Source: Aquatica leii (Eukaryota > Arthropoda > Insecta > Coleoptera > Lampyridae). Taken from it: DNA of 64,000 bases. The notes under the pieces are model-generated. The model was not told where the DNA came from, searched no databases, and saw only the letters and a list, made by a program, of their open reading frames with translations. Below are positions 44,860-56,708 of this stretch, piece by piece. The stretch is from the NCBI GenBank assembly GCA_035610365.1, contig CM069432.1:232708532-232772531 (forward strand), read 5' to 3'. The stretch's first letter is position 1; each line of letters begins with the position of its first letter. Made by a program: the position numbers and the translations under genes.

Positions 44860-47500
44860 ATATATCTATGCGTACAGCCGTGCCGCTAATCCTTGGAACT
44901 GATTATTTAAATCGTCCTGAAATTATTTATAAACGCAAGTTGAGGGTAAAACGGTTAAGAGATGAAATCACATGAGCCGCATAAACGTGCTCTCAGAGCT
45001 TACGCCTATACCACTAATTCTAGTAACAGAACTTACGGGTCGCGACCGTAAAGTGTTGTTGAAAATGTTAGATAACTTTTTGGATATTATTACTAAAGGA
45101 AACGCAGTTAGTTCCGTCAACACGGGTGTTTTAAAAATACGGTTAAAAAGTGACGAAATTGTTCGTTATGAGCCATCTTGTCTTTCGTTCGCTGAACGCG
45201 AAATTGTAAAATCGGTTATTTCGGACTTAACAAAAAATTGTATAATACGCGAACCATTATCTGTCTCGTTAAAAAGAAAGATTACTCAAATCGCATGGTT
45301 GTGGACTACCGCGCATTAAATAAAATAATAATAAAAGATCGCTGTCCATTACCACGGATCGAAGATCAAATTGATCGACTCAGACAAGGAATTCATTTTA
45401 CAAGTTTAGACATGACTTCAGGGTTTCACCAGATACCTATTGATCCTAAGCCAATCGAAAAGATTGCTTTTGCTACTCCCGATGGCCAATACGAATATGT
45501 AAAATTGCCATATGGTGTTTGCAACAACCCCCCGGTATATCTACGTGCCATTAATAAGGCTTTAGCGCATTTTGTTAATGACGGAAGGGTTATCGTATAC
45601 ATTGACGATGTTTTAATCACATCAGCCGATGTGAAGAGCGGAATTAAATTATTAAATAAAGTCTTCATTCAGCTTCGGAAGGCAGGTCAACATTAAAAAG
45701 TGCAAATTTTGTATGTCTAGCATTGAGTAGTTTTACGAGTAGCGTGCAACCTAGTCATTTCCAAAGTCATAGCCCTGCGAGATGCTTCTGTACCAAGAAA
45801 TGCAAAAGAAGTGCAACAATTTCTTGGCCTTGCCGGATATTTTCGGAGTTTTATACTTGATTAAGCAAGAGGAGTTTCTTATATTACGAAATTAACGCGT
45901 CAAAATGAACCTTTTGAATAGGAAAAAAACAAGAAAGTGTGCGTAAACAAATCGTTAGTATTTTAACTTCTTCGCCAGTGTTACGAATATTTGACCCGAC
46001 CTTGGAAATTGAGCTGCATTTTGACGCGTCTGCCGTTGTTTATGGTGCTATCCTATTTCAAAAACAAGATAAAATTCTTTACTACAGTCGTGTTACGCAA
46101 GGATCCGAACGAAATTACCATTCGTATCAATTAGAAACGCTAGCTGTTTACAACGCGTTAAAACATTTTCGGCATTATTTGATTGGTGTTAATTTTAAAA
46201 TAGTGACAGATTGCAACGTGCATCGTGCTACCCAAAATAAACGTGATTTGCAACCCCGAGTAAACCGAATGTGGACATATTTACAAGACATTAGTTTTAC
46301 AATCGAATATGAAAGGGTACTAAACTGAGACATGCCGATTATTTAAGTCGAAATTCGTTACAAGTCAGTTTAATTAATAATAAGACAAACTGTGCTACAC
46401 CTGAAAATTGGCTTAAAATTCAACAGTTACAGCAAGACGAAGTTCAACTCCTTTTACAACAATTACGTGACAGTGAACTTGATTCAATTCGATATATAAA
46501 ACGAGACGGGTGTCTTTTTCACATTTCGTATATTAACAACGAGAAAATTTATCAATGGTGCGTGCCCAAGCAAAGTCGTCTTGGTCTACTTCGTATTTTT
46601 CATCACAAACCAATGCACACTGTTCGATTTGCACTACTCATAAAAGACGCCTTCATCGAAAACATCCTGTAATATTTTCGATAAATAAGAAATTAATGCC
46701 TTTTCATACGTTATACGCAGACTATTTTGGCCCACTGGCTACTACATCAGTTGGCGATCAGTTTATTCTGGCGTTCGTCGATGCTTACTCAAAATATTGC
46801 TTGCTGTTTCTTTGTATTAGCACATCTGCAGAAGAATTTATGGGATATTGTAAAACGGTTCTTTCTTTGTTTAGAACACTGACATGTCTTATAGTAAACA
46901 AAGGAAGAGCATTTAAAAGCAAAATCTTTAGGAAATGGTTAGAAAAATGGAACGTTAAAGTTCACGTCATACGCCGTATGTAGATCGCGCCAACGGTCAA
47001 GTAGAACGTTACATACGTACAATTGCAAGAAGGTGCAAGAAAGTCAGAATGGACGAACGGATTATACAAAATTACGTAAATTATCAATACCACACCAAAT
47101 AAAACTATCGGAATATCACCTAAGCAACTGTTATTAGATTGCGACAATACCATTCCATTAATACGATCAGTTCTTAGTGATCTTAGAGACGTAAAACATT
47201 TGTGCACCGTTCTTCCAGGCACCACTCGTCAAACTCGCCGGTATCTCGACGGTTACAAGAAAATTCGAAAAGGCAAGAAAACCGCACGAACCAAAGGGGT
47301 AAACCAGCACAACAATTTCAACGTGATGACTTTGTACTGCTATACCGAAGCATAGGTTCTAACGCAAAAATGGATTCCGATGTAAATTGTAAATTGTTTA
47401 GGACATAATAGATATACCCTAAAGAAATTAAATTCATATTCTCGAACGAGTGCTGCTCCAGAAGATTTGTTGTTATGGTCAGTAGATTGGCCACCAGACT
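44860..47500 (+). pseudogene. pol remnants (PR tail, RT, RNase H, IN), 44-kb Ty3/gypsy element
   Basis: Protease survives only as AVPLILGTDYLNRP (about 44877). RT: ICLVKKKDYSNRMVVDYRAL (about 45250-45320), YRALNKIIIKDRCPLPRIED, SLDMTSGFHQIPID (about 45405), LPYGVCNNPPVY (normally PFGLxNAP) and VYIDDVLI (about 45595). RNase H: HFDASAVVYGAILFQ (about 46020), YHSYQLETLAVYNALKHFRH and VTDCNVHRA. Integrase: YADYFGPLATTSVGDQF (first Asp, about 46715), VNKGRAFKS (second Asp, normally DxG, is Asn; about 46897) and ANGQVERYIRTIA (Glu, about 46990). Many stops and frame changes; the main protease body is deleted. Confidence 0.85.
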
Positions 47501-47671
47501 AGTTACTTAAATTTCAGTCAATTATTTATGTTTTGCCGAACTTGCACATTTGCAACTTGCAAGAGTCAGCATAACATAAACAAATTGTGTTACAAGAAAT
47601 ATTCAACTTATGTATTCAAGGTGTCGTATAACGACATGATAACGGCAGCACAAAATATAAAGACAATTTAA

Positions 47672-47825
47672 GCGTACATTACAGTCTAATGCGTTCAGCT
47701 GTAGGTTTTGAATTGGTACAGGTTGTTGAGTTCATCTGTAAGATTTCAGCGTCGATTACAACCTAATGCGTCTAGCTATAGGATTTGAATGGTTTTAAGT
47801 TGATGAGTTCAACTATAATTTTGTT
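47672..47825 (+). repeat. 77-bp tandem duplication in the 3' region of the 44-kb element
   Basis: Two diverged units (47672-47748 and 47749-47825) align along their length, e.g. CTAATGCGTTCAGCTGTAGG against CTAATGCGTCTAGCTATAGG. Confidence 0.7.
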
Positions 47826-48222
47826 GCAATTTAATACACTGCTTACTATGAAGTACTGGATCTACGATAAGGTTGTTTCATTACGGAGCAGGTGGCTAAT
47901 AAAATCTGGTATGATAAGGAATTTTTGTTTTGTTTAATGTTTTAAGATAAACGTGCAAAAGAAAGAGTATTGTAGTATTTCAGAACCTATTGAAGAAGAG
48001 GTTCGAGGGAATCTAGAGTTGGACGATGTTCCATTGGCACAACGTCTTGAAATGCTTAAAAATAGAACTAGTAATGAGGATGAGGATTTGCTTGATGACA
48101 TCCCGTTAATACAGCGCCTTCAGCTGGAAAAAAAATTCTCAAAATTGATTGTAAATGATTTTTGTATTAAATTTTTGTTTTGTTTTTTTGAAGTCTCGTG
48201 GGCGAGAACGGTCACAATGGCC

Positions 48223-48376
48223 GTGTTATACTATGTTCTAATTACATTCTACTCCTGGTACTTATGCAACTATGAAAGAAACCGTGTATGGAACCGGGCT
48301 GAGAAAGTCAGTCTGCAGTTTTAGTGACTATAATAAAAAGATTGTTCTTCTTTAAGTTATTAATGATATTATAACA
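48223..48376 (+). repeat. 3' LTR of the 44-kb Ty3/gypsy element
   Basis: 154 bp, matching the 5' LTR apart from the latter's extra block. Preceded by GAACGGTCACAATGGCC rather than a clear polypurine tract. The acidic open frame at 47953-48150 just upstream (EDLLDDIPLIQRL) may be the tail of the element's coding region. Confidence 0.8.
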
Positions 48377-48478
48377 GAGGCAAAACTTTTTATTTTTACA
48401 AGAATATCCAATTATTAATTAATCGTTGTAATAAATGTATATAAATTAGAGGAAATTGTATTGAAAAATAAAAATTTT
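48377..48478 (+). pseudogene. mariner transposase remnant, right part
   Basis: Continues the 43650-43903 reading after the GAGG duplication: QNFLFLQEYP, then NKCI-stop-IRGNCIEK (about 48430-48468). This corresponds to the mariner C-terminal ...RWxKCIxLxGDYVEK. Confidence 0.7.
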
Positions 48479-48930
48479 AATCTTTTTCCAATTCCAATTT
48501 TTTTCTATATAAGGTCGAAAATATGGCGCCTCTACTACGTAACAAATATTTCGCTAAATCAATCTAATAAGACCTTTTGTTCACTATTAAAATAAAATAA
48601 CTGCTCTAGTAATGAAGAAAACTGTTTCGTTTACCTAAGCAATAAAATCTATTTACTATAACATGCAGTCAGAGTTATAATAAATACCACTTATACAAAT
48701 GCAATCGTGCGTAATTTTTTGTAATTCTGCAAATAAAAGAGAAAAACGTTTCAAAGTTCAAGATTTCAAACGTTCTATAATGCCGCACTCTGTGTATATG
48801 AAAGTAAATTGTTTATTCTATGACTGCGCCATCTTCTCTTATTTGTGGCAATTATGGACTTTCTAACCAACAAAGTGTTTGTTACACTTTTGAATGATGT
48901 AGAATTTTAAAGACAAATATCAGCACTAAA
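48479..48930. promoter_or_regulatory. 5' flank of the ING-family gene
   Basis: No coding sequence recognised. It must hold the promoter and 5' UTR of the gene starting at 48931, but no certain TATA or initiator is visible; the transcription start cannot be read. Confidence 0.3.
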
Positions 48931-50734
48931 ATGCTAAACCAAGTGTCTGTCGAAGCCGTATATTCGGCTACTTATGTCGAAAATTATTTAGACTGTGTAG
49001 AAAATCTCCCAGACGATCTACAAAGACTAATTTCTAGAATGAGAGAATTGGATGTTTATTATTTAGGTAAAAGTGATTTTTTTATTTGCCATATTTAATT
49101 ATAATTATTTTAGCCCACGTAAGAGAAGCGGAAAATCAAACGGAATCTTTTAAAAATCTTGGGAATGAAAATTCTGCTAGGAAAACTAGGGCTTTTATAA
49201 GAATGCAACAAGCATTAATAGCAGCACAGGAGCTCGGCGATGAAAAAATGAGTCTGTTACAAACTATTCTTGACAAAATTGAAGTTAAGACTCGGCTCCT
49301 CGATCAGGATCATAAAAATTTAGGTTTGTTGTTACTCCTTTTTCCATTATTTTTTTTTGTTCAATCAAACCTCTACAAACTTCTCTCGTCGACTTCCTTA
49401 ATGCATTTTTGCTAAAATCAATTAAGTTATATGCTATTCAAATATTTCTTCTACGTAGTTTTTATTCACTGATATTCTGCTTGAGTTTTTCATATTTTAA
49501 AATTACCTATTGCTAACATCGGAGTTTCATTAATATTTCTTTTAGTTTTTGATTTAAAATTGTTGGAAACTAAATAACTTAGTTAATGGTAAGTGCCTAC
49601 TATTGTGGTTTAATTCCTAAGTTCTCTGTTAGTTAATTTTCTATGTACATCCCAAGTATTTAAATACAATTCTTTAATTGTTTAAAATATAATTAGATGT
49701 TTGTTAAAAACTTGAACTTTTGATATAACTCAATTGGTAAAATTCAAATCTTTTGTAAAAAGCTACTTTAATTTGACACTATCGCCATTTACTTATTAAA
49801 TTTCTTTAAGTTTACTGCATCTTAGAGACTAACCAATAAGTAATTTTACGTTTATTTTCCTATTTTTTTTGGAATGTGATATGATGAAACAATAGTCTGC
49901 TGCAGGGCCGTTGAGAAAGCTCTTCATTCCTCATGTTTAATGAATTCATTTCTCACATTTAAACTGTATTGCTGTTGTTGAGCAGTAGCTGTTGCTTAGA
50001 CATTTTCAAATACTTTTTATGTCTTACTTTTACATCTGTTATAGTTTCTATTCTAATTTTTTCAAATATTAATTAAATTGGTGGCATATTTGTTTTGTGT
50101 TTATAGATTTTGGAAAAGATGAGCCAACACCAACTGAGAACAAAGAGCAACAACCTCCATCAAACAACACGTCCAGTACAACGTCTTTAACTAACAACGA
50201 ACGACCTACCAAACGCGCTCGCCGTACTCGCCACGACACGTATACCAGCGTAGATAACAATCAAAACGACTCGGGATCAGTTGAACACGTTTTAAGAAGT
50301 CAAGTAGCATCAACTTCCACAAGTACCACTATACAAAATAAGAAAACTCACGGTATACCTTACTTACTGTTTAATATTATCACTTCCAACCTCTTTTAAC
50401 AGTCTCTGGAAAGAAAAAGAAAAGAAAATCTCGACAAAATCAAACAGCTCAACGAGAAGAATCGCCTCCAAGGGAAGAAGAACCAATCATAGATCCTGAC
50501 GAACCAACCTATTGTTTGTGTGATCAAATATCGTTCGGCGAAATGATTATGTGTGACAACGATTTGTGTCCAATTGAATGGTTTCATTTTTCTTGTGTGA
50601 CTTTAACAACAAAGCCCAAAGGTAAATGGTTTTGTCCTAAGTGTAGGGGAGATAGACCAAACGTGATGAAGCCGAAAGCACAATTTTTACGAGAACTCGA
50701 GAAATATAATAAGGAAAAAGAAGAGAAAACATAG
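48931..50734 (+). CDS. Inhibitor of growth (ING) family PHD-finger protein, ING1/ING2-like, 4 exons
   Basis: Exons 48931-49066, 49114-49323, 50107-50352 and 50403-50734 join in frame through GT-AG introns of 47, 783 and 50 bases to give 307 aa. The N-terminal ING domain (residues about 10-115) includes [20 protein letters not shown], then [11 protein letters not shown], then [21 protein letters not shown] Ser/Thr/Asn-rich linker carries basic stretches ([20 protein letters not shown]), likely nuclear localisation. The C-terminal PHD finger (about 244-290) shows the C4HC3 pattern CLC, CDNDLC, HFSC, CPKC. The Tyr before the first Cys, Met in IMC and Trp in EWFHF fit the known aromatic cage for H3K4me3. 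In other animals ING proteins recruit histone deacetylase or acetyltransferase complexes to H3K4me3 chromatin. All key residues are present, no damage seen. Confidence 0.93.
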
Positions 50735-52338
50735 TTTATATTTATTTTATTCTATTTTAAAATATCAATTTTTCTATTAAGTACACATTAATTAAGGTCG
50801 TAATTGATAACATTCACTTATGTATGTTTTACCAATAAAATACATTTATTTCTCAGTTAGCTATTTAACGTTTTATTTAAATATTTGTAAACAATATATG
50901 GCAGTGGTTATAATTAAGTAATAATACATTTTTTTAATGTTACGAAAAAAAAACAATCATAAACAAAAATACACAAAGAAAAACGTTATGACGAGAATAC
51001 AACTATACCAATCACCTATAAATAAATAACACTTATTAAAATAAAATATGAATGGCATATACTTGCACCAATATATTTTTAAGTAGAAGAAACTGTTGTA
51101 CTCTTTTTCGTACAAAGCACACAATGTAACCAATTTGTACTTACTCGGTTTAATTTGTTTAGGTTAATTCTAATTATGTTTGTGCAGTGTTTCCCGCACA
51201 CCAGATCCTTTCTACCTAGGTAAACAAATTTCGATAAAATCGATTTACTTATTGAAAATGCAATTATTGGATATATACAGTGAGTGTAAAGCTGGAAGTC
51301 TTCTCCAGGTAGTAAATCTACTATTGAAGGATTGTAAACAGAAACAAATGACAATGATAATAAAAAAACCTAATGAAGATTGAGTAGCTCATCTCTATTG
51401 CCCACACAACTGTATTAACATACCGGAATGACGAAGGGTGTTGAACAATGTTGAGAGAATTTGCTCAGGACCACGTTTCTTACGTTACAGTTTATTTTCT
51501 TGGTATGTTGCGATGGTAAAGGCAAGCTGTTGTTACCTGGTCTAATAGGGAACTTAACAGGAAAATTTAAACAAGAAGTACATGGCTCCTGGCATGAGAA
51601 ATTCAATGTTACTATGAAAATCCGACTCGTGTTGAAATGAAATGAACTGGATTACAACAAAATGTTTTTCTGAATAAACATTTGAAGAAATATGTGTACA
51701 ACAGTCTCATCTGTACATAACAAAATAATCTAATTTGAAAATATCCATACAATGCATAAGTTAAAGTAAACATAAAATTTAGAAAAAGATTCTTTAAGTA
51801 ACAAACATGGAAAACTATAAAATATATTTTCCTTTAACGTTCTCACTTAGAATTTTAAAAATATTTTACGTTAACAACTTAAGTGTTTAAAAACCAAAAA
51901 ATGAAAATTAACAAATCAAGTATGAGATCTGAGCACAAAAGTCAATGCCTAACGATAAAACAATTAAGTACACGAAATATATAAGTACACGATTGTAATA
52001 ACTAAACTAATAACTATTTACGCGCTTTATTCTTTAAACATTCGCTACTACTACATGCTGCATAACAAGAGCATTTAAATACATTTGAAACATAAATAAA
52101 TCTCTTCATTTTCTATGTTAACAAATGATAAAATTTGTATTAGCATCCCACGTATTTGGCTTAATTTGCTTTTTTTTTTAAAAAACGTTTTCGTTACGTT
52201 CAAATAAATTTAATATTGCAGCATTTTCAACTACTTTATGTACCAGGTGGTAACTTTTCCTTTATGATTCTTTTAAAACTAACTATTACTACAATACATT
52301 TATCACAATACTTTGAAATATAAGTTTACCGTAAGATA
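50735..52338. other. Intergenic space between two convergent genes
   Basis: Must contain both 3' UTRs. AATAAA at 50834-50839 is a plausible poly(A) signal for the ING-like gene. On the - strand AATAAA at about 52034-52029 could serve the opposing gene. Short open frames at 51079-51606 are unassigned and partly coding-like in composition. Confidence 0.5.
50834..50839 (+). terminator. Candidate poly(A) signal of the ING-like gene
   Basis: AATAAA 100 bases after the stop codon at 50732-50734. Confidence 0.55.
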
Positions 52339-53182
52339 CTAAACCCAAACGCCATGTGGGTTCTTATTGGTAGGTACAGCATTTTCCAGTTGACGAGGAG
52401 ACCCGATCATTTTACGAGTACTGCCAGCTCTATTTGGTCCTTCGAATATATGCCTCAATTCGTCTGGTGGTGCAATGCTTAAACTCTCCAGATTAGCTTC
52501 TTTCATTTCGTGAACTAAATGCTCAAGTTGTTTTTTCTTTTCTATTATAGCTAATTCTAAAGCAGCAACCTAAACAAAATCGTTAATCATTTATAAATTC
52601 GCAACTAATTATTCTTACTTCTTTTTTCAAAGTTTCTGCAGTTAAATGGTGTAATTCGGTGCTTTGTTTTGCTATTTCGATTTCTTTTTGTAAACGTTCG
52701 ACTTCCGCTAAAAAACTTTTTTCCAGCTGTTTTCTAGAATCGTTTCTCCTAAACTGAACTCGTTGCTCTAACTGTAGTTCTTCCATTACCAACCTAAATT
52801 TTTAAATTTAATTAATTAGAAAAATGTGAGGATAAGAAAACTGACCAAAATGTTAATAGTAATAATAGTTACCTGATTTTATTTTTGCATTGTAGAAGCT
52901 CCGTTTCGCAATTAGCTAATTTAGATCGCAGCAGTGTTATTTCCGACTTTAAAGTTTTTTCTTGTTGTTTTACAATTTCGGATTCTTCCTCAACATATCC
53001 TAAGGCTTGTATCTGAAGAAATTGAAGTTATGTAAAAAAGACATTTGATAAAATAAGAGTATTACCTGGTCGTTGTTGTTTCTAGAAGTGTTCCCTATTG
53101 TAATAATTTCTTGAGATACGAAATCGTACTGTAGCTGTTTTTCCCTTTCTTTACCTTCCCAATAAATTATTTCAGCGTCGAA
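52339..53182 (-). CDS. RASSF7/8-like coiled-coil protein, C-terminal 220 residues (last four coding exons)
   Basis: On the - strand exons 53182-53066, 53012-52873, 52793-52619 and 52569-52339 (TAG) join in frame through GT-AG introns of 53, 79 and 49 bases. The first exon seen begins in phase 0 after an acceptor, so upstream exons lie beyond 53182. The product is almost wholly heptad-like coiled coil: FDAEIIYWEGKEREKQLQYD, ALGYVEEESEIVKQQEKTL, QLEKSFLAEVERLQKEIEIA, and IIEKKKQLEHLVHEMKEANL. It then has a short tail ending NKNPHGVWV. The order EExFWExExxKExQLQ..., KxQELEQLxxELRxxNL resembles the C-terminal half of RASSF7/RASSF8, which in flies act in junction and growth control; the Ras-association domain is not in the window. 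The terminal VWV could bind a PDZ domain (inference). Other coiled-coil families are not excluded. Confidence 0.75.
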
Positions 53183-53277
53183 CTGAAAATTTAAATATGC
53201 GTTTCTTTAATATTATTAAAACCAGCTCCAGTATTTATTTTTAATTGTGATAGAAATATTGGGCAATGATGTGTTTT

Positions 53278-53873
53278 GTATTCATAGTCGTTCGCTGGCG
53301 ATTCTCTATTCGCCAGAAGAGAATTTCAATGCGTAATCGTTCGTCAGCAACAACGCGCATGCACTTTACTACAAACTATGGTGAAAAGCTGTGGACTCGC
53401 CGGCGAACGGTTCAAGGTAGTCGATAGCAGCTTCGGCAATTCGCTGACGTTATACATTCGGTAATTCACGTACCCGGCAGGTATATAAATCAGTAAAGAA
53501 ACTAGTATTAACTATTAAATTACTGCATGTATCATGTTTAAGTAAAACAACAATGTTTGATTTTTGTTTTTATAGTTATTTGAATATTAATAGTCTGCTA
53601 TTAGTTTAGAGATTTCAAAACAAAAATTAATACCTACAACCTGTGTAAAAATTATTAAACAAGTCAAAGTTTGTTGCAAAATACGTTTGGTATAAGACTG
53701 TAGCGTTAAACAATTATTCTTGTTATAACTCGTAATAAAACGATCTTCGACTATCTAATTTTTAATGTTAGTACTGTAAGTACAATCTCAAAAACTCATT
53801 AGTAGCTGCCGAGATTAATCAAATTAAACAGACTCCAGGCTCCAACAAATCGCCAGCGATCGACTATGGATAC
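53278..53873. mobile_element. MITE-like element with ~25-bp TIRs
   Basis: GTATTCATAGTCGTTCGCTG at the left (53278 on) and its inverted equivalent GTATCCATAGTCGATCGCTG (reverse complement) ending at 53873, continuing to GGCGAT. The left 180 bases are unusually GC-rich and CpG-bearing with inner hairpins. No coding sequence, no sure target duplication. Lies about 100 bases upstream of the RASSF-like exon, probably in its intron. Confidence 0.6.
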
Positions 53874-55138
53874 GGCTGTTAAACTCAAGTTCGAGATTAT
53901 GGAAGTAATAGTCAAAATGAAAGTGCATAAATTAGTATAGGAATTATCAAAATTATCTTGTAACAATAAGGCAAATACTACACTGTTAAAATGATATCTA
54001 ATTTTCAGAAGATAAAATAACCGGGGTCATGCCAGTAAACACATGGAAAAGTGTTTCATGTATATGGAACATGACCTTTGATCACTCTCCCATCTTTCTT
54101 ATGCTCAGTGATTGTATTATACAACGGAAATTAACTGCTTCAAATTAAGACTAGAAAAAATATCGATTTGATAATGAAACGAAAGCTTTCCAAGAAGCTC
54201 CATAATAGTGTATCCCTCCCATTACCACAAGACTCAAAGGTAATGACTAAAAAATTACAAAAACTCGTTCCTGAAAAGAGAACTATGGCACCAACCAGTG
54301 ATGGCAAGCCTTTGCCCAAAAATAAAGAAACAATTACAAACGGTAAAAATTTCAAAAGTACATACACATTACAACAAAATTAAACTTTTTTCCTGTTGTA
54401 TGAAATATTTTAACGTTTAGTGATTGGAAGTCACCGATTTCAAATCTACCCTCGTTTTTATATAAGCAGCTCCAGTTTTTGAGATGCAGCTTCGTTTACT
54501 GTAAGAAGTACACAATGCGTATAAACGAGTTTTCGTCGGACGTGTCTATTAATAAGCATTTTTGGAAAGTTTACTGCGTTGTTTACAGCTTCCGTTGCGT
54601 CCGTTCGTTTTAGTGTGGGTTTCGTTTGTTTATCAACAGCTGGTATATAGATTTTTATGTATTTCTTAAGTAGACTTACTATACCACTTACATGAGTTAT
54701 TTTACATCAATTTTAGTTTATTAAGATCGCGTTTTCAATACATATTGGTAATTTATATCATGGCGGTAAATATATTTATCAAAAATTTCGTTATTGGAGA
54801 TAAAAAACAAGTACTGGGTGCTCAAAGTTGTATGGAAAATCTGTGTTGAGAAATTACTGGCCACTAAGAAGAGAACATCTTTCAAATTACAGTCTCAAAT
54901 AATCCAGCGTAAACCTTGAAATCATTATGATAATTTCTACTTTTATGTTGTAAATATATCAGGAATTAACATGAAGAACCGTTCTAAAACGTTAGCTGTT
55001 AGAGTTCATATGATCCATTTTTATTACTACCATCTACATTTAAAGAAAGTCCTAATGAATCAGATGATAAAAACTGCACAGTACAAACAAGCTCGCTGAA
55101 ACCATTTAATCACAATAAGCTTAATGATTTAAATATAC
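53874..55138. other. Spacer left of the intact Ty3/gypsy element, no certain gene
   Basis: Likely intron or upstream region of the RASSF-like gene. The Lys/Pro-rich open frame from ATG 54174 to 54383 is not convincing as a gene. Confidence 0.4.
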
Positions 55139-55601
55139 TGTAACCATCGTTTAGAATCGATTGGTTGATTGAGTAATGTTTGGTAACGGACACAGTATTT
55201 GGATTGACGTTTTTTTTCATTTAATGTATTTTGAAGTTGTTTTAATGTACTTTTGGATTGAGTTTAATAAGTTATTTTACGATTTTTAATTCAAAGTTAC
55301 AATGTAAATTGTTGATAAAGTTTTGTATTTTGTTACGCCGTAAAAATTCCAGTTGTGAGTTATGTTTTCCTTCTGAGATATAATCGTAATTAAATCTATT
55401 TTCGCCGTTTGTTTATTTTAAGTTGGTTTATGAGTTCGTTGTTCGAGTACATTCGTACTTGAATTTCTTTATGTCAAACGTTTAGATTACGTGGAAAAAT
55501 TAAGTCATTATCTTAATTTATTAGGCAGCTTAAATTCTTGTAATATAATAGTTTGTCAAATTGACAGTTTCACGTACAAGCGAAACGCTGTGTCCTAATT
55601 A

Positions 55602-55608
55602 TATAAAT
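55602..55608 (+). promoter_or_regulatory. Candidate LTR TATA box
   Basis: TATAAAT in the 5' LTR, in a locally less AT-rich context (after CGAAACGCTGTGTCC). Start site not determined. Confidence 0.45.
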
Positions 55609-56617
55609 ATGACGTAATAAGTGCTGTTTGCCTCTTTATTGCACTTCTTCGCGAGAGTATTTTGGTGGTTGAGGTTTCGAACGCAGCCTTTGTGGAAAGG
55701 GCAGTCGACGAAAGTTGATATATAGACGTGTTTTTGGTAAATGAGGTACAAGTCGGAAGTTAGTTGATTGGCAGACGTCAAAATGTAGATCACGCAGGTG
55801 ATAATTCACCTTTATAATAGTTACCGCGGAAGTAAGTGAAAATGGTACAGTGATGCTTTAGTGGAAAATAAAACTTTCCTTTTTCGTAATTACGGTTCAT
55901 GGAGATCACTGTTTTCCTAATTAATATCGCATGTTTCGTTAAGTGAATTTTGTGCGTGAGTTTGTTTCGCAATCTCATATCTTTCGCCTTGGAGGCGGAT
56001 CAATAATAATTCTTCCGTTGGTAAATTTATTCATCTGGATTTGGTACCCTACCGAGGTCCTGGACGTTCTGCTGGCCTACGCTAACCAAAAGCCCGTCTT
56101 CGAGTAAATCAAGGTATTTATTTTGCACCATCTATTGATATGTGAAATTTACGTTTACGCGATTAAGTGTTAAAGCTTTGAATTTTCAATTAAAAATTAC
56201 AAGTGTTTCGAAGTTATCGTTAATGTAACTAATTAATGACCGTATTTTACGGTACTGTTTTATCCCAAGTTTAAAAGTTATTAAACGGGACCGAAATATC
56301 GATTCAAATTATATGTATATAAATTAGTTTTATAAGTATTTTTCATTTTGTTTTTAAGTTATATCGACACACACGGCCGTGATCATAGATGTGTTTAGAT
56401 TGATTAATTTGTGCTGTTTATTTCTTTAAAATTCTGTATTGTGTATTTTATAATTTTGTTTGTGTATTTTATTCCATTAACTGTAAATTTGTTTTGATCT
56501 AACGTGCATTCACGTAATTTTTCTATTATTTTGCTACTGTTTTGTGTGATTAATTTTGTCAATTTCAATTCAATTATTTTATTTTATTATTTTATTCATT
56601 TTGTTTTATTTTGTTCA

Positions 56618-56623
56618 AATAAA
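56618..56623 (+). terminator. Candidate LTR poly(A) signal
   Basis: AATAAA in the LTR, about 1 kb after the TATA-like box. The copy in the 3' LTR (about 63729) would be the one used. Confidence 0.35.
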
Positions 56624-56708
56624 TGTTAAATTATTAAATTGTAAAGAGCTTTTAATTCCGTCGGCCTCCGCGTGTGTAACTTTATTAGTTTATTTTAGAT
56701 TTTAGCAA

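Larger units (their letters stand above)
43904..48376 (+). mobile_element. Ty3/gypsy element with short LTRs and GAGG duplication, decayed
   Basis: Two short LTRs (43904-44102 and 48223-48376) start GTGTTATACTATGTT and end TATAACA/ATATTATAACA. GAGG flanks the pair at 43900-43903 and 48377-48380. The interior, in order, holds a gag core, a protease tail, RT, RNase H and integrase remnants, all broken. The host sequence reads continuously as mariner across the insertion when one GAGG is ignored, which confirms both boundaries. Confidence 0.85.

Noticed and set aside
51079-51606. Overlapping short frames with Cys residues between the two host genes
   Set aside because: Looked briefly like a zinc-finger exon, but residue order fits no family I know and the region should be 3' UTR.
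54168-54383. Lys/Pro-rich 71-codon frame
   Set aside because: No domain, no splice support, biased composition; coincidence is more likely.
55599-55793. 64-codon - strand frame repeated exactly at 62708-62902
   Set aside because: It is repeated only because the LTR is; no homology and no conservation in the diverged LTR.
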